Positions 45,925 through 55,861 are shown, counted from the first letter of the stretch. The stretch is DNA of 64,000 bases from Halomarina oriensis (GCF_009791395.1 NZ_WSZK01000017.1:62001-126000); one strand, 5' to 3'. Translations and numbers: made by a program. The notes: generated from the sequence alone by a model not told the origin.

Positions 45925-47247
45925 TCAGACCGTCCGTGCGGCCAGTTCCGTCGGGGTGAGCACCTCCAGTGCCCCCTCGGATTCGAGGCGCTGCACGCGG
46001 CCGACGAGGTCGGCGAACGCCTCTCGGCTCTCGATGTGCCGGGCGTGGAAGAACAGCACCGCGGTCTGGCGGTGGGTCGCGGCCGCCTCGACGGCCGTCC
46101 GTGCTTTCTCCAAGTCGTCGGCGTCGAGCGAGAGGACCGTCCGCGGGTCGCTGATGGCCGAGTTCGTGCCTGCCGACCGCCCGACGCCGGTGAACGTCAT
46201 GTCGAACAGGTCGGGAGCGTAGCCCAGCGTCGCGGCCGTGTAGTCGCCGTGTGGCGCTCTGAAGACGTTGAGCGCACCGTCGAACCCCTTCGACTGGAGT
46301 CGCGCGATAGCCTCCTCGACGGCGGCCCGTTCGTCGCTCCCGTACGACGAGAGGCTGTTGTGACCCAGCGTGTTGACGCCGATGTCCCAGCCGGCGTCGC
46401 TGAGCGTGCGGTAGTCCTCGACCGAGGACTCACCGGAACTCCCGAGTCGGTCCGGCGAGGCGAAGACGCCGCCGGCGTAGCCGGCCTCGCGCAACACCGG
46501 GGCGGCGAGCGTGACGTTCGTCTCGTGGTCGTCCTCCAGCGCGAACACCACCGCGCCCTTCTCGCGGGCCGGGTGGGTGCGGACGTCGCTGACGAGCAGC
46601 GTCGTCTCGCCGCTGTCGCGGGCGAAGTGCTCGATGCGGACGTGGGTCAACTGCGACAGGTCGAAGCGGTCGGCGTCGGTCGTTCCGGCGTCGATTCGGA
46701 CCCACTCGCCGGTCGCGGCACTGGGTATCTCGTCGGTGTGGTTCATCTCCCGCCCCTCGATGTCCTGGAGCTGGAGGGTCACCGTCGCGGCGGATTCGGT
46801 CGTCTCCTCGATCTTCACCGCGAAGGAGAACTCGGTGTTCGAGAAGTCCTGTGGCTGCCAGTACTTGCGCTCGATGCGAGCGAGGCCACGGTCGCTCGTC
46901 TCCATGCGGACGCCGGGGTGGCCACCGAACCCCTCGCCTTCGACGAGCGACGCCGCCCCCGAGTCCACACGCCAGTTCTGGTCGAACAGCGCGAAGTCGT
47001 CGTAGAGTTCGCCGGCGGCGGCGACCCACTCCGGGGGTCCCCGTTGGGCGGGCGTCTCCGTCGGTGGCTCTGTCGTGTTCGTCGTGGTCGGTCGGGGGGT
47101 CGTCGTCTCGGGGGCCGGTGTGGGAGTACCGGTCTCCGTCTCGGTCTGGGAGGAGTCGGGGCTGCCGGAGCAGCCAGCGAGGCCCACGAACGCGGCGCCG
47201 ACGGTGCCGAGGAACGCACGACGACGCACGTGGTTGTTTGGTGCCAT
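45925..47247 (-). CDS. Tat-exported lipoprotein with polysaccharide deacetylase (NodB-like) domain
   Basis: 440 residues. The N-terminus VRRRAFLGTVGAAFVGLAGC carries a twin-arginine signal and a lipobox. A Thr/Pro/Glu-rich linker (residues 25-75) follows, then a beta-sandwich of about 150 residues (WQPQDFSNTEFSFAVKIEET), and a deacetylase-type barrel with GAVVFALEDDHETNVTLAAP (the usual TFDDG is ALEDDHE), GWDIGVNTLGHNSLSSYGSD (H-x3-H region) and FRAPHGDYTAATLGYAPDLF. It probably acts on extracellular glycans. The start ATG is at 47247. An upstream extension would add residues before the signal. Confidence 0.85.
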   Translation of the reverse strand: MAPNNHVRRRAFLGTVGAAFVGLAGCSGSPDSSQTETETGTPTPAPETTTPRPTTTNTTEPPTETPAQRGPPEWVAAAGELYDDFALFDQNWRVDSGAASLVEGEGFGGHPGVRMETSDRGLARIERKYWQPQDFSNTEFSFAVKIEETTESAATVTLQLQDIEGREMNHTDEIPSAATGEWVRIDAGTTDADRFDLSQLTHVRIEHFARDSGETTLLVSDVRTHPAREKGAVVFALEDDHETNVTLAAPVLREAGYAGGVFASPDRLGSSGESSVEDYRTLSDAGWDIGVNTLGHNSLSSYGSDERAAVEEAIARLQSKGFDGALNVFRAPHGDYTAATLGYAPDLFDMTFTGVGRSAGTNSAISDPRTVLSLDADDLEKARTAVEAAATHRQTAVLFFHARHIESREAFADLVGRVQRLESEGALEVLTPTELAARTV

Positions 47248-47483
47248 CTCTGTCACTACGGAGACACCGAACGGTCTTGGTAAGAACCTCACTAAGCCAC
47301 CCGTTTCGTCCACCGCTCGTCGCGCCGACGAGAATAGGGGGCGACATAGACATCCGAGTGACAGAGAGTCGTGTAACGCGATGGATTTCCGTCAGTCGCC
47401 CGTGAGCACACCGTTCGAGCGTCGAACCGTTCGACCGGGCGACGAAACTGACGTGTCACCGGGCGTAAGTGGGTGACTACCAG

Positions 47484-47828
47484 TCACTGTGCGTTCTCGT
47501 CGGCGGGCGTGGCGGGTGTGGGTGCGGCCGCATCGATGCGCCGCTGTCGTTTCGCGTAGGCGTGGCCCAGTGCGAGGCCGGTGAGACAGTAGGTCACGAG
47601 GAGGCACGCGACGAGACCGGTGGCCCCGACGGTGGCGTCGACGACGCCGGGGACGCCGAGGACGAGCGCCAGACCGACCGAGCAGAACACGACGGGGAGG
47701 GCGACGGCCACGTAGGTGATAGCCGTCGTTCGGGTCAACTGTCGCTGCCCGCAGTGCGGACAGTTCGACGCCTCGGCGGGGATGTCGGTGTCGCACGAGA
47801 CGCAGGGCAGTTCGCTCACACGAGTCAC
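47484..47828 (-). CDS. Zinc-ribbon membrane protein
   Basis: 114 residues. LPCVSCDTDIPAEASNCPHC gives two CxxC pairs, one zinc ribbon near the N-terminus, followed by two long hydrophobic regions (about 34-62 and 66-92) and a basic, then Ala/Pro-rich tail. The GTG at 47828 is used as start. A second GTG three codons later (VSELPC) is also possible. Families of this kind in haloarchaea have no known function. Confidence 0.72.
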   Translation of the reverse strand: MTRVSELPCVSCDTDIPAEASNCPHCGQRQLTRTTAITYVAVALPVVFCSVGLALVLGVPGVVDATVGATGLVACLLVTYCLTGLALGHAYAKRQRRIDAAAPTPATPADENAQ

Positions 47829-47925
47829 ACTGTTGTCTACTGTAATGAGTGTTCGGGAACTCGATGTGTGTCTGACGGGTGGCTTGCCGTCCAGCCCACC
47901 CGTGAGAACGACGGGGGACTCCCGT

Positions 47926-50193
47926 TCAGCCGAACAGTCGTTCGCGGAGCGTCCGGTCGCGGCGCTGTTCGGCGAGCAACACCGAACAGTCCACGTCTTC
48001 GACGACGTCCATCACCAGCGACCCGGTGACGAGTCGGCGGAGCAGGCCGCGTTCGGTCGCTCCCACGACGAGCATCGTCGCGTCGTCGGCCGCTCGCTCG
48101 ATGGCCCGTTCGACGTCACCGGTCTCGACCTGGAGTCTCGCGTTCGAGAGGCCGCGTTCGTCGGCCCACGATTCGAGGAACTCCCGACCGGTCGCCGCGT
48201 CGTCGGCGACGTTGAGCAGCGTCACCTCGCTGCCGTACTGTTCGCGCAACAGGACGGCGATGCGCGCCGAGAGGTCCGAGTCCGGTCCCCCCGCAGTGGG
48301 AACGAGGATGCGGTCCGGGTCGAAGCCGCGGTCCTTGAGGACGAGGAAGTCACACGGGACGTCCTGTGTGAGGTCGTCGAACGCCCCCTCCGCGCGGCCG
48401 GGCGAGCCGTGGTCCGGCCCCCAGCCCATCACGACGAGGTCGGCGGTGTACATGTTCGCGGCGTCGAACACCTCCTCGAACCCGCGGTGGGAGATGACGG
48501 TGTGGGTCTCGACGGGGACGCCGAACGTCTCGGCGTCCTCGCGGGCGCGTTCGAGCAGTTCGGCGGAGTCCGCGTCGAGTTCGTCGACGTGGTCCGCGCC
48601 GTACTGGAGGGCGGTCTGGTCGGGGACGGTGACGATGTGGGTGGCGACGACGGTCCCGCCACGCTGCTTGGCGATGGCGCTGGCGAGCGTCACGAGGTCC
48701 GTCTCGCTGGACGGGTTCGACAGCGGGACCATCACGCGGAACTCCCCACCGTCGGGCTGGACCGCGCCCGCGGCGTCGACGGCGGCGTCGGGCATCCGTT
48801 CGGGCTGTGAGAGGACGTACTGCGCGAGGATGCCGCGCTTGTCGGTCTTCGAGCGGGCGTAGGCGAAGTACCAGACGATACCGAACGCGACGAACCCGAC
48901 CGCGAGCGTGATTTCGATGGGTTCCATGAACGCGATGAGACCGAACGAGGTGACCGCACCGAGGATGGGAATCAGCGGGTAGAGCGGCACGGTGTACTCC
49001 GGTCGGTACTCGGGGCTGTCGGACTGGCGCATCACGATGAGCGCGAGGTTGAGCAGGCCGTAGACGATGAGGTGGAGGACGCTCCCGGCCTTGGCGAGCG
49101 TCTTCACGTCGCCGTAGAGGATGAACGCGACGATGATGACGCCCGTGACCGCGATGGAGCGATACGGCGTGGCGAACCGCGGGTGGACGTCGCTGAGTTT
49201 CGGCGTGACGAGTCGGTCACGGCCCATGGCGAAGTTGATACGCGAGGAGGCGAGGATGCTCGCGTTGGCGCTCGACGCCGTGGCGAGCAGGCCCGCGAAC
49301 GTCAGCAAGCCGATGCCGACGGCGGCGAAACCCACCGCACCGAACGCGACGTCGGCCACGTCGAGGACGGGCGTCGTCGTGAACTCCGGTGCGAGCTGTT
49401 TCCAGTTGATGACCCCCATCAGGACGACCATGATGAGTGCGTACATCGTCGTCACGATGACGACGCTCCCGATGACCGCCAGCGGGAGGTTCCGACCGGG
49501 GTTCTTCAGTTCCTCGGCGACGGTCGTGATCTTCGCGAAGCCGAGAAAGGAGACGAACACCAGCGCCGTGCCGGGAAGGATGGCGCTCGCACCGCCCGTC
49601 TCCTCGGGGAAGAACGGCCGGAGCGTCGTGAGGTCGGCCTGGAGCAAGCCCAGCACCGAGAACAGCGTCAGGATGGCCACCAGGATGACGACGATTATCG
49701 TCTGGAGTCGCCCGGTCTCCTTCGCGCCGACGTAGTTGACGCCGATGAAGACGAGGCCGGCGGCCAGTGCTCCGACCTGAAACGACGTCAGGCCGACCGT
49801 CCCCAGTCCGCCGACCGTCGTCGTGACGTCGGGAATCGGGAGGAACGTGGCGAGATACTCGCCGAACCCGAGCGTGTAGAACGCGCTGGCGAACGCCAGG
49901 CCCATCCAGTTGCCCCACCCCGCGATAGAGCCGAACAGCGGGCCGAGCGCGTGGTTGACGTAGTAGTAGCTCCCGCCGGCTTTCGGCATCGCCGTCCCGA
50001 GTTCGCTCGCGGACATCGCCGTGAACAGCGAGATGACCCCGCCGGCGACGAACGAGAGCGCGACTGCCGGTCCGGCCGCGGCGGCGGCCTGCCCCGGTAA
50101 CACGAAGATGCCCGCACCGATCATCGTCCCGACACCGATGGTCAGAGCCGCCAGCGGACCGAGGTCCTTGGCGAGTTCCTGGTCGTCGGTCAT
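47926..50193 (-). CDS. APC-type amino acid permease fused to two UspA domains
   Basis: 755 residues. The first about 455 form an APC-superfamily transporter with twelve segments (IGVGTMIGAGIFVLPGQAAA at segment 1, GAGGSYYY-like (MPKAGGSYYYVNHALGPLFG), SFLGFAKITTVAEELKNPGR, FAGLLATASSANASILASSR). Two UspA-like modules follow (about 485-605 with MVPLSNPSSETDLVTLASAI, and 615-745 with ILVPTAGGPDSDLSARIAVL). The substrate is probably an amino acid or similar, with the stress modules binding nucleotide and perhaps gating transport. The next gene upstream on the same strand is a single UspA. Confidence 0.92.
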   Translation of the reverse strand: MTDDQELAKDLGPLAALTIGVGTMIGAGIFVLPGQAAAAAGPAVALSFVAGGVISLFTAMSASELGTAMPKAGGSYYYVNHALGPLFGSIAGWGNWMGLAFASAFYTLGFGEYLATFLPIPDVTTTVGGLGTVGLTSFQVGALAAGLVFIGVNYVGAKETGRLQTIIVVILVAILTLFSVLGLLQADLTTLRPFFPEETGGASAILPGTALVFVSFLGFAKITTVAEELKNPGRNLPLAVIGSVVIVTTMYALIMVVLMGVINWKQLAPEFTTTPVLDVADVAFGAVGFAAVGIGLLTFAGLLATASSANASILASSRINFAMGRDRLVTPKLSDVHPRFATPYRSIAVTGVIIVAFILYGDVKTLAKAGSVLHLIVYGLLNLALIVMRQSDSPEYRPEYTVPLYPLIPILGAVTSFGLIAFMEPIEITLAVGFVAFGIVWYFAYARSKTDKRGILAQYVLSQPERMPDAAVDAAGAVQPDGGEFRVMVPLSNPSSETDLVTLASAIAKQRGGTVVATHIVTVPDQTALQYGADHVDELDADSAELLERAREDAETFGVPVETHTVISHRGFEEVFDAANMYTADLVVMGWGPDHGSPGRAEGAFDDLTQDVPCDFLVLKDRGFDPDRILVPTAGGPDSDLSARIAVLLREQYGSEVTLLNVADDAATGREFLESWADERGLSNARLQVETGDVERAIERAADDATMLVVGATERGLLRRLVTGSLVMDVVEDVDCSVLLAEQRRDRTLRERLFG

Positions 50194-50235
50194 TCCACTC
50201 CTCCCCGGCCGTCGTGCGCCCTCTCCCGTCTCCGG

Positions 50236-50646
50236 TCACTCATCCGAACCACCGGGAAGCGCGAGGACGGGCAGGTCGCTCTCGGTGACGAACGTGAGCG
50301 TCCGGTCGCCGCTGAGCAGTTGGACGAACCGCGACCCGCCACGCGGGCGGAAGGCGACGGCCGTCGCGTCGAGGTCACGACCGGCGTCGAGCACCGTCGC
50401 CACGACGTCCCTGCCGTAGCGGACCTCGGCCGTCGCGTCGGGGAACGTCTCGTGGAACGCGTCGAACGCGTCGGCGGCGATGGACTCGCTCTGTTCGACG
50501 GGTGTCTTATCGGGAACGCCCTCGCCCTTCTCGACGACGTGGAGGACCGTCACCGCGTCGGGCGTGTAGGGAGCGAGTGCACGGGCGGTCGCCCGTGCGT
50601 CGTCCGCGTCCGCGACGGGGACGACGACGTGACCGAGGAGACTCAT
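50236..50646 (-). CDS. Universal stress protein (UspA family)
   Basis: 136 residues. [20 protein letters not shown] starts the Rossmann-like fold, and [20 protein letters not shown] with [20 protein letters not shown] ends it. The ATP-binding G-x2-G-x9-G(S/T) motif is not clear ([20 protein letters not shown]), so nucleotide binding is uncertain. It lies 42 bases upstream of the permease-UspA fusion on the same strand, and likely shares its transcript. Confidence 0.87.
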   Translation of the reverse strand: MSLLGHVVVPVADADDARATARALAPYTPDAVTVLHVVEKGEGVPDKTPVEQSESIAADAFDAFHETFPDATAEVRYGRDVVATVLDAGRDLDATAVAFRPRGGSRFVQLLSGDRTLTFVTESDLPVLALPGGSDE

Positions 50647-50791
50647 GGCTCTCCGGGGCCGTTCTCGAACGTGTTCATGCTCTCAACGTCTCTGTCGAGT
50701 GGCAAAACGGTTGGTGGTTCTACGCCCCGGTGATGAAAACGGATTTAGACCGGAAGGCTCTGGTCTGTGGTATGACCGAGGAGGGTGTGGT

Positions 50792-52123
50792 GTGCGGATA
50801 ATCGTCGTCGGTGCAGGAGAGGTCGGGTCGAGTATCGCCGCGAGTCTCTGCGGGACCCACGAGGTGGTCGTCGTCGACATCGACCCCGACCGTGTCAGCG
50901 ACCTCACGTACGAACTGGACGTGCTGGCTATCGAGGGCGACGGGGGCGACCGGACGACGCTCCAGGAGGCCGGCATCGGGGACGCGGACCTCGTCATCGC
51001 CAGCACGGACGACGACGAGACGAACATCGTCACCTGCGGGACCGCCGACACGCTCGGCGACGCGTTCACCATCTGCCGGGTGAAAGGTACCCAGTACCTC
51101 GACACGTGGCGTAACGCCGACGGGGCGTTCGGCATCGACTTCATGGTCTGTACGGTGTTGTTGACCGCCGAGAGCGTCGTCCGCCTCATCGGCCTCCCCG
51201 CGGCACAGGACGTCGACACGTTCTCCGGCGGGGCCGTCCGGATGGCACAGTTCGAGGTGCCCGTCGACAGCCCCGTCGCCGACCAGACCGTTGCGGAGGC
51301 CGACCGCTGGGACTCGCTGACGTTCGCCGCCATCGTCCGCGACGAGGAGTTCGTCATCCCGTCGGGTGACACCTACATCCGGGCCGACGACGAGGTCATC
51401 GTCATCGGCTCTCCGGAGTGCGTCCGCGAGTTCGCGGCCGACCTCTCGCCGCGCTCTGCCGGCCCGGACGACATCGTCATCGTCGGCGGGAGCGAGGTCG
51501 GGTTCCAGACCGCCCGACTGCTCGAAGAGCGCGGCTTCCGACCGCGGCTCATCGAGCGGGAGGGCGAGCGAGCGCGACAGCTCGCGGAGGACCTGCCGAA
51601 GACGACGGTGATGGAGTCCGACGCGACCGATCGGGACTTCCTCGAACGCGAACACGTCGGCGACGCCGACGTCGTGGTCACGGCGCTCGACAACGACGAG
51701 AAGAACCTGCTGGCCGCACTCCTCGCCAAGCGACTGGGTGCCCAGCGAACCGTCTCGCTGACCGAGACCGGTGCGTACGTCCAACTGTTCGAGGCGGTGG
51801 GGGTCGACGTGGCCGTCAACCCCCGCGAGACCGTCGCCGAGGAGATCACCCGGTTCACCCGCGAACAGCGCGCCGAGAACGTCGCCATCATCGAGGACGA
51901 CCGGGCGGAGGTGCTCGAACTGACCGTCGACGAGGGCAGTTCGCTCGCCGACCGTGCCATCCGCGAGAGCGTCCCGGACCTCCCCGCCGGGACGGTCATC
52001 GGCGCTATCACTCGAGACGGCAGTCTCGTCACCCCGCGCGGTGAGACGGTCATCCGACCGGGCGACCACGTCGTCCTGTTCGTCAACACCGAAGACATCG
52101 ACGCCGTCGCCGCACAGGTGTGA
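50792..52123 (+). CDS. trkA: Trk potassium uptake regulatory subunit TrkA
   Basis: 443 residues with the double RCK layout: VRIIVVGAGEVGSSIAASLC (first NAD-binding loop), SGGAVRMAQFEVPVDSPVAD (first TrkA-C), DIVIVGGSEVGFQTARLLEE (second NAD loop) and VLELTVDEGSSLADRAIRES (second TrkA-C). TrkA binds the TrkH channel and couples potassium uptake to nucleotide levels. The GTG at 50792 is chosen because the NAD-binding strand begins right there. Earlier in-frame codons belong to no known domain. trkH follows after 58 bases. Confidence 0.95.
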   Translation: MRIIVVGAGEVGSSIAASLCGTHEVVVVDIDPDRVSDLTYELDVLAIEGDGGDRTTLQEAGIGDADLVIASTDDDETNIVTCGTADTLGDAFTICRVKGTQYLDTWRNADGAFGIDFMVCTVLLTAESVVRLIGLPAAQDVDTFSGGAVRMAQFEVPVDSPVADQTVAEADRWDSLTFAAIVRDEEFVIPSGDTYIRADDEVIVIGSPECVREFAADLSPRSAGPDDIVIVGGSEVGFQTARLLEERGFRPRLIEREGERARQLAEDLPKTTVMESDATDRDFLEREHVGDADVVVTALDNDEKNLLAALLAKRLGAQRTVSLTETGAYVQLFEAVGVDVAVNPRETVAEEITRFTREQRAENVAIIEDDRAEVLELTVDEGSSLADRAIRESVPDLPAGTVIGAITRDGSLVTPRGETVIRPGDHVVLFVNTEDIDAVAAQV

Positions 52124-52181
52124 GTCCCCCCGACCCGCCCGTCGACGAGTCGCCCCGCCCCGACTCGGGAGGCGACCGCTG

Positions 52182-53693
52182 ATGCGCATCCGCGTCGACT
52201 GGCGAACCAGTGTGAGCGTCCTCGGCACGATTCTGAAGATTCTCGCACTCCCGCTCGCGTCGATGGCGGCACTCGCCCTGTTCTACAGCGAACCGCTCGT
52301 CCCGTTTCTCGTCCCGTTCGCCGGCTCCCTGCTCGCGGGTGTCGGCCTCGAACGAATCGAGCGCGACGAACCGGGCCCCCGTGAAGCGTTCTTGCTGGTG
52401 GCGAGCGCGTGGCTGGCCGTCGCGCTCGTCGGTGCGATTCCGTTCGTCCTCGCCGGGCAGGGGACGCTCGCGGACCCGGTGAACGCGCTGTTCGAGTCGA
52501 TGAGCGGCATCACCACCACGGGCGCGACGGTCGTCGGCCGGTTCGAGATCCACGGCCGAGCCATCCTGATGTGGCGACAGGTGCTCCAGTGGCTCGGCGG
52601 CCTCGGAATCCTCGTGCTGGCGGTCGGTCTCCTCTCGGAACTCTCCGTGAGCGGCGCACAACTGATGGAGACGGAGACCCGGACCCAGGACGTCACCAAA
52701 CTCACGCCACGGATGGCGGGGACCGCACGTCTGCTCGGTGGTCTGTACCTCGGGTTGACGGCGCTGCTCGCGGCACTGCTGTACGGACTCCACCTGCTCG
52801 GCCCTCGCATCGGCGTGCCCGACCTCGCTCCCGAGATGACGCTCTACGACGCCGTCGCCCACGCGCTGACCACCATCGCCACCGCGGGGTTCTCGCCACA
52901 CGCCAAGAGCGTCGGCGCGTTCTCGCCGGCCGTCCAGTGGGTCGTCGTCGTCGGGATGTTCGTCGGCGCGACGAACTTCGTCCTGCTCTATCACCTCTCG
53001 CGGGGTGACACCACCCGCATCCGGGACAGCGAGGAGTTCCGCGTCTACCTCGGCGTCGTCGTCGGTGGGGCACTCGTCGTCGGCGCGATGCTCGTCCTCG
53101 ACGGGGAGTACCCGCTGGGCGAGGAACTCGTCCGGGCGACGCTGTTCCAGGTCACCTCCATCGTGACGACGACGGGCTACGCCACGGTGGACTTCGACCT
53201 CTGGTCGGCCGGCCCCCGTCACGTCCTCTTTCTGGGGATGTTCGTCGGCGGGATGGCCGGGTCGACGACCTGTTCCATCAAGACGCTGCGCTGGCTGGTC
53301 GTCGGCAAGACGTTCCGCCGCGACCTGTTCACGGCCGTCCACCCCCGCGCCATCAAACCCGTCCGGCTCTCGGGGGCGGCCATCGACGAGGACACCATCC
53401 GCGACATCTACGCCTACACCCTCGTCAGCGTCGTCATCTTCGGCCTGCTGACGGTGTTCGTCGTCGTCGACGCCTCGCGTGCCGGCGTCGAGGTGACGGA
53501 GTTCGGCGCGATGGGCGCGGCCGCCTCGACGTTCCTCAACATCGGTCCCGCGTTCGGCTTCGCCGGCCCCTACGGGAGCTACGAACCGTTCCCCGACTCG
53601 ACGAAACTCGTCATGGTCGTGATGATGTGGGTGGGACGCATCGAAATCTTCCCGGTGTTGGCACTGCTCACGCGGTCGTTCTGGGAGTCGTGA
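52182..53693 (+). CDS. trkH: TrkH family potassium uptake protein, copy 1
   Basis: 503 residues, the potassium-conducting subunit, in the trkA transcript unit (58-base gap). Four pore loops are seen: ESMSGITTTGATVVGRF, ALTTIATAGFSPHAKSV, SIVTTTGYATVDFDLWS and STFLNIGPAFGFAGPYG. The second loop has ATAGF instead of the PTGGF of the other two copies in this window. The Arg/Lys segment RWLVVGKTFRRDLFTAVHPR is the cytoplasmic link. The start ATG is at 52182. Confidence 0.96.
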   Translation: MRIRVDWRTSVSVLGTILKILALPLASMAALALFYSEPLVPFLVPFAGSLLAGVGLERIERDEPGPREAFLLVASAWLAVALVGAIPFVLAGQGTLADPVNALFESMSGITTTGATVVGRFEIHGRAILMWRQVLQWLGGLGILVLAVGLLSELSVSGAQLMETETRTQDVTKLTPRMAGTARLLGGLYLGLTALLAALLYGLHLLGPRIGVPDLAPEMTLYDAVAHALTTIATAGFSPHAKSVGAFSPAVQWVVVVGMFVGATNFVLLYHLSRGDTTRIRDSEEFRVYLGVVVGGALVVGAMLVLDGEYPLGEELVRATLFQVTSIVTTTGYATVDFDLWSAGPRHVLFLGMFVGGMAGSTTCSIKTLRWLVVGKTFRRDLFTAVHPRAIKPVRLSGAAIDEDTIRDIYAYTLVSVVIFGLLTVFVVVDASRAGVEVTEFGAMGAAASTFLNIGPAFGFAGPYGSYEPFPDSTKLVMVVMMWVGRIEIFPVLALLTRSFWES

Positions 53694-53724
53694 GTCGACA
53701 GGTCGTCGGTGCTGGTGTGGTTCG

Positions 53725-54183
53725 GTGTGGTGTCGTGCCGCAGGACTCGGATTCGCGTCCATCGAGAACATGATCTACATCTCCGAAGGCGCGGAGGCGG
53801 CGATTCAGTCCGGAGACGGCGTTCTCGGCGCAGTGGTCCTGTCGACCTTCGCTCGGTCGATGGCGGGGCCGGGCCACGTCATCTGGTCGGCCATCGCTGG
53901 CTTCTATCTCGGGATGGCGAAGTTCAACCCCGACAACTACGGCCCGCTCGTAGTCAAGGGCCTCCTCATCGCTGCACTCCTGCACGGCTCGTACGACTTC
54001 GTGGCGATAGCCATCGTCCCGATTCTCGCCTCGGTCTTCGGACCGGTCGTCAACCTCCTGACCTACCTCTCGATTCTGGTCTTCCACCTCGTGGTCCTCG
54101 TCTACCTCGTTCGGCTGATTCGCTCTCACCGCCCATCGGTCGTGACCGAGACTCCCGAACGAGAGGTCGGCCAGTCGCTGTAG
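53725..54183 (+). pseudogene. PrsW-type intramembrane protease, C-terminal fragment
   Basis: 152 codons. GLGFASIENMIYISEGAEAA, TFARSMAGPGHVIWSAIAGF with a conserved His, and LLHGSYDFVAIAIVPILASV with the C-terminal His/Asp are the later motifs of PrsW-type proteases. The N-terminal part with the glutamate pair of the catalytic metal site (EExxK region) is missing and there is no room for it after trkH. The start shown (GTG at 53725) is only the first in the frame. It is probably a truncated remnant. It lies between two trkH genes. Confidence 0.6.
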
Positions 54184-54295
54184 CACCTCCCCTCTGAGAG
54201 GTGGTCGACGACGCGTCCCCGACCTACCGACCGCCAAGACGGTGGATTCATGTCTCGTCCGTTGCACGCTCGGGTGTGCTATCGGAGGCTCGTCG

Positions 54296-55846
54296 ATGAG
54301 CAGGAGTCGGCTCCGTGTCGAGTGGCGAGCGAGCCTCAGTCTCGTCGGGACGGTCCTGCGATACCTCTCGGTGCCGCTGGCGTTCCCGCTCGTGGTGGCG
54401 CTCTACTACGCTAACGACGTGCTCGTCTTCGCGGCGACCATCGTCGCCGTCGTCGGTGTCGGCTACGGCCTGGAGCGCCTGGACCCGGACCCGGACCTCG
54501 GTCCGCGCGAGGGCTTCCTCATGGTCGGGCTGACGTGGCTGGCCGTCGCCGTCGTCGGGACGATGCCGTACCTGCTGGCGGGCACCGGGACGCTCGCCGA
54601 GCCGGTGAACGCGCTGTTCGAGTCGATGAGCGGTTTCACGACGACGGGCGCGACGGTGATGGGGAGCTTCGACGACCACTCCAAGGCTATCCTGATGTGG
54701 CGACAGCTCACCCAGTGGCTCGGCGGGATGGGTATCGTCGTCCTCGCCGTCGCCATCCTCCCCGAACTGTCGGTCGGTGGCGCACAGTTGATGGACGCCG
54801 AAGCGCCGGGGCCGGGTATCGAGAAGCTCACGCCGCGCATCGCGGAGACGGCGCGCGTGCTGTGGCTGGCGTACGTCGGCATCACCGCGCTCGAAGTCGT
54901 CCTGCTCTACGGCCTGCACGCAGCCCCCCCGCTCGTCGGGGTCGAGAGCCTCGCGCCGAACATGACGTTCTACAACGCCGTCGCGCACGGTCTGACGACG
55001 ATGCCGACCGGCGGGTTCTCGCCGGAGGCCGACAGCATCGCGGCGTTCTCCGCAGCGGTGCAGTGGCTGGTCATCCCGTTCATGGTCGTCGCCGGGACCA
55101 ACTTCGCGCTCGTCTGGCGAGCGGTCAACGGGTCGCCGGGCCGTGTCGTCCGGGACACGGAGTTCCGAGCGTACCTCGGCCTCCTCGGCGTGGTCACGGC
55201 TCTCCTCGCGGGGTTGCTGTTCACCGGCGGCGCGACCGGTCTCGAACTCGGGAGCGTCGTGCCGGGAGACGCCGAGAACTCGCTCCGGCAGGCGGCGTTC
55301 CAGGTCGTCTCGCTCGTGACGACGACGGGCTACGCCACGAGCGACTTCGCCGGGTGGAGCGAGGCGTCGAAGTACCTCCTCCTGTTCACGATGTTCGTCG
55401 GCGGGTCGGGGGGGTCGACCGGCGGTGCGGTCAAGATCATCCGGTGGGTCGTCGTCGTCAAGGCCATCCGCCGGGAACTGTTCACGACGGTCCACCCCGA
55501 GGCGGTGTCGCCGGTTCGACTCGCCGGGTCGGTCGTCGACGAACGCGCCATCCGCGGCATCTTCGCGTTCACGCTCCTCTACTTCGTCCTCTTCTTCGTC
55601 GGGACGGTGTTCGTCGTCGTCGACGCGAGCCGTGTCGACTACAGCATCAACGTGCTGGAGGCGATGAGCGCGACGGCCTCGACCCTCGGGAACGTCGGGC
55701 CGGGGTTCGGGTCGCTCGGCCCGTTCGGGAGCTACGAGCAGTTCTCCGACGCCTCGAAGCTGTTCATGGTGTTCCTGATGTGGGTCGGTCGCCTCGAAAT
55801 CCTCCCGGTGCTCGTGCTGTTCACGCCGGGCTACTGGCGGTCCTGA
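54296..55846 (+). CDS. trkH: TrkH family potassium uptake protein, copy 2
   Basis: 516 residues. Pore loops: ESMSGFTTTGATVMGSF, GLTTMPTGGFSPEADSI, SLVTTTGYATSDFAGWS and ASTLGNVGPGFGSLGPFG. Ends like copy 3 (VGRLEILPVLVLFTPGYWRS), with which it shares more than with copy 1. The start ATG at 54296 gives MSRSRLRVEWRASLSLVGTV. A longer frame from a GTG at 54242 adds residues unlike the family. Convergent with the channel gene. Confidence 0.95.
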   Translation: MSRSRLRVEWRASLSLVGTVLRYLSVPLAFPLVVALYYANDVLVFAATIVAVVGVGYGLERLDPDPDLGPREGFLMVGLTWLAVAVVGTMPYLLAGTGTLAEPVNALFESMSGFTTTGATVMGSFDDHSKAILMWRQLTQWLGGMGIVVLAVAILPELSVGGAQLMDAEAPGPGIEKLTPRIAETARVLWLAYVGITALEVVLLYGLHAAPPLVGVESLAPNMTFYNAVAHGLTTMPTGGFSPEADSIAAFSAAVQWLVIPFMVVAGTNFALVWRAVNGSPGRVVRDTEFRAYLGLLGVVTALLAGLLFTGGATGLELGSVVPGDAENSLRQAAFQVVSLVTTTGYATSDFAGWSEASKYLLLFTMFVGGSGGSTGGAVKIIRWVVVVKAIRRELFTTVHPEAVSPVRLAGSVVDERAIRGIFAFTLLYFVLFFVGTVFVVVDASRVDYSINVLEAMSATASTLGNVGPGFGSLGPFGSYEQFSDASKLFMVFLMWVGRLEILPVLVLFTPGYWRS

Positions 55847-55861
55847 CGCCACCGGAACGCG

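Noticed and set aside
49072-50100. A 342-codon plus-strand frame rich in Asp, Glu and Arg opposite the permease-UspA gene
   Set aside because: Composition is that of an antisense shadow (Arg/Asp/Glu repeats), without hydrophobic core or motif. The opposite strand encodes an intact APC permease.
53500-53600. Loss of the filter glycine in the fourth pore loop of TrkH copy 1 (FLNIGPAFG against LGNVGPGFG)
   Set aside because: The glycine before proline that aligns with the filter position is kept (NIGP and NVGP). The preceding change is outside the filter.
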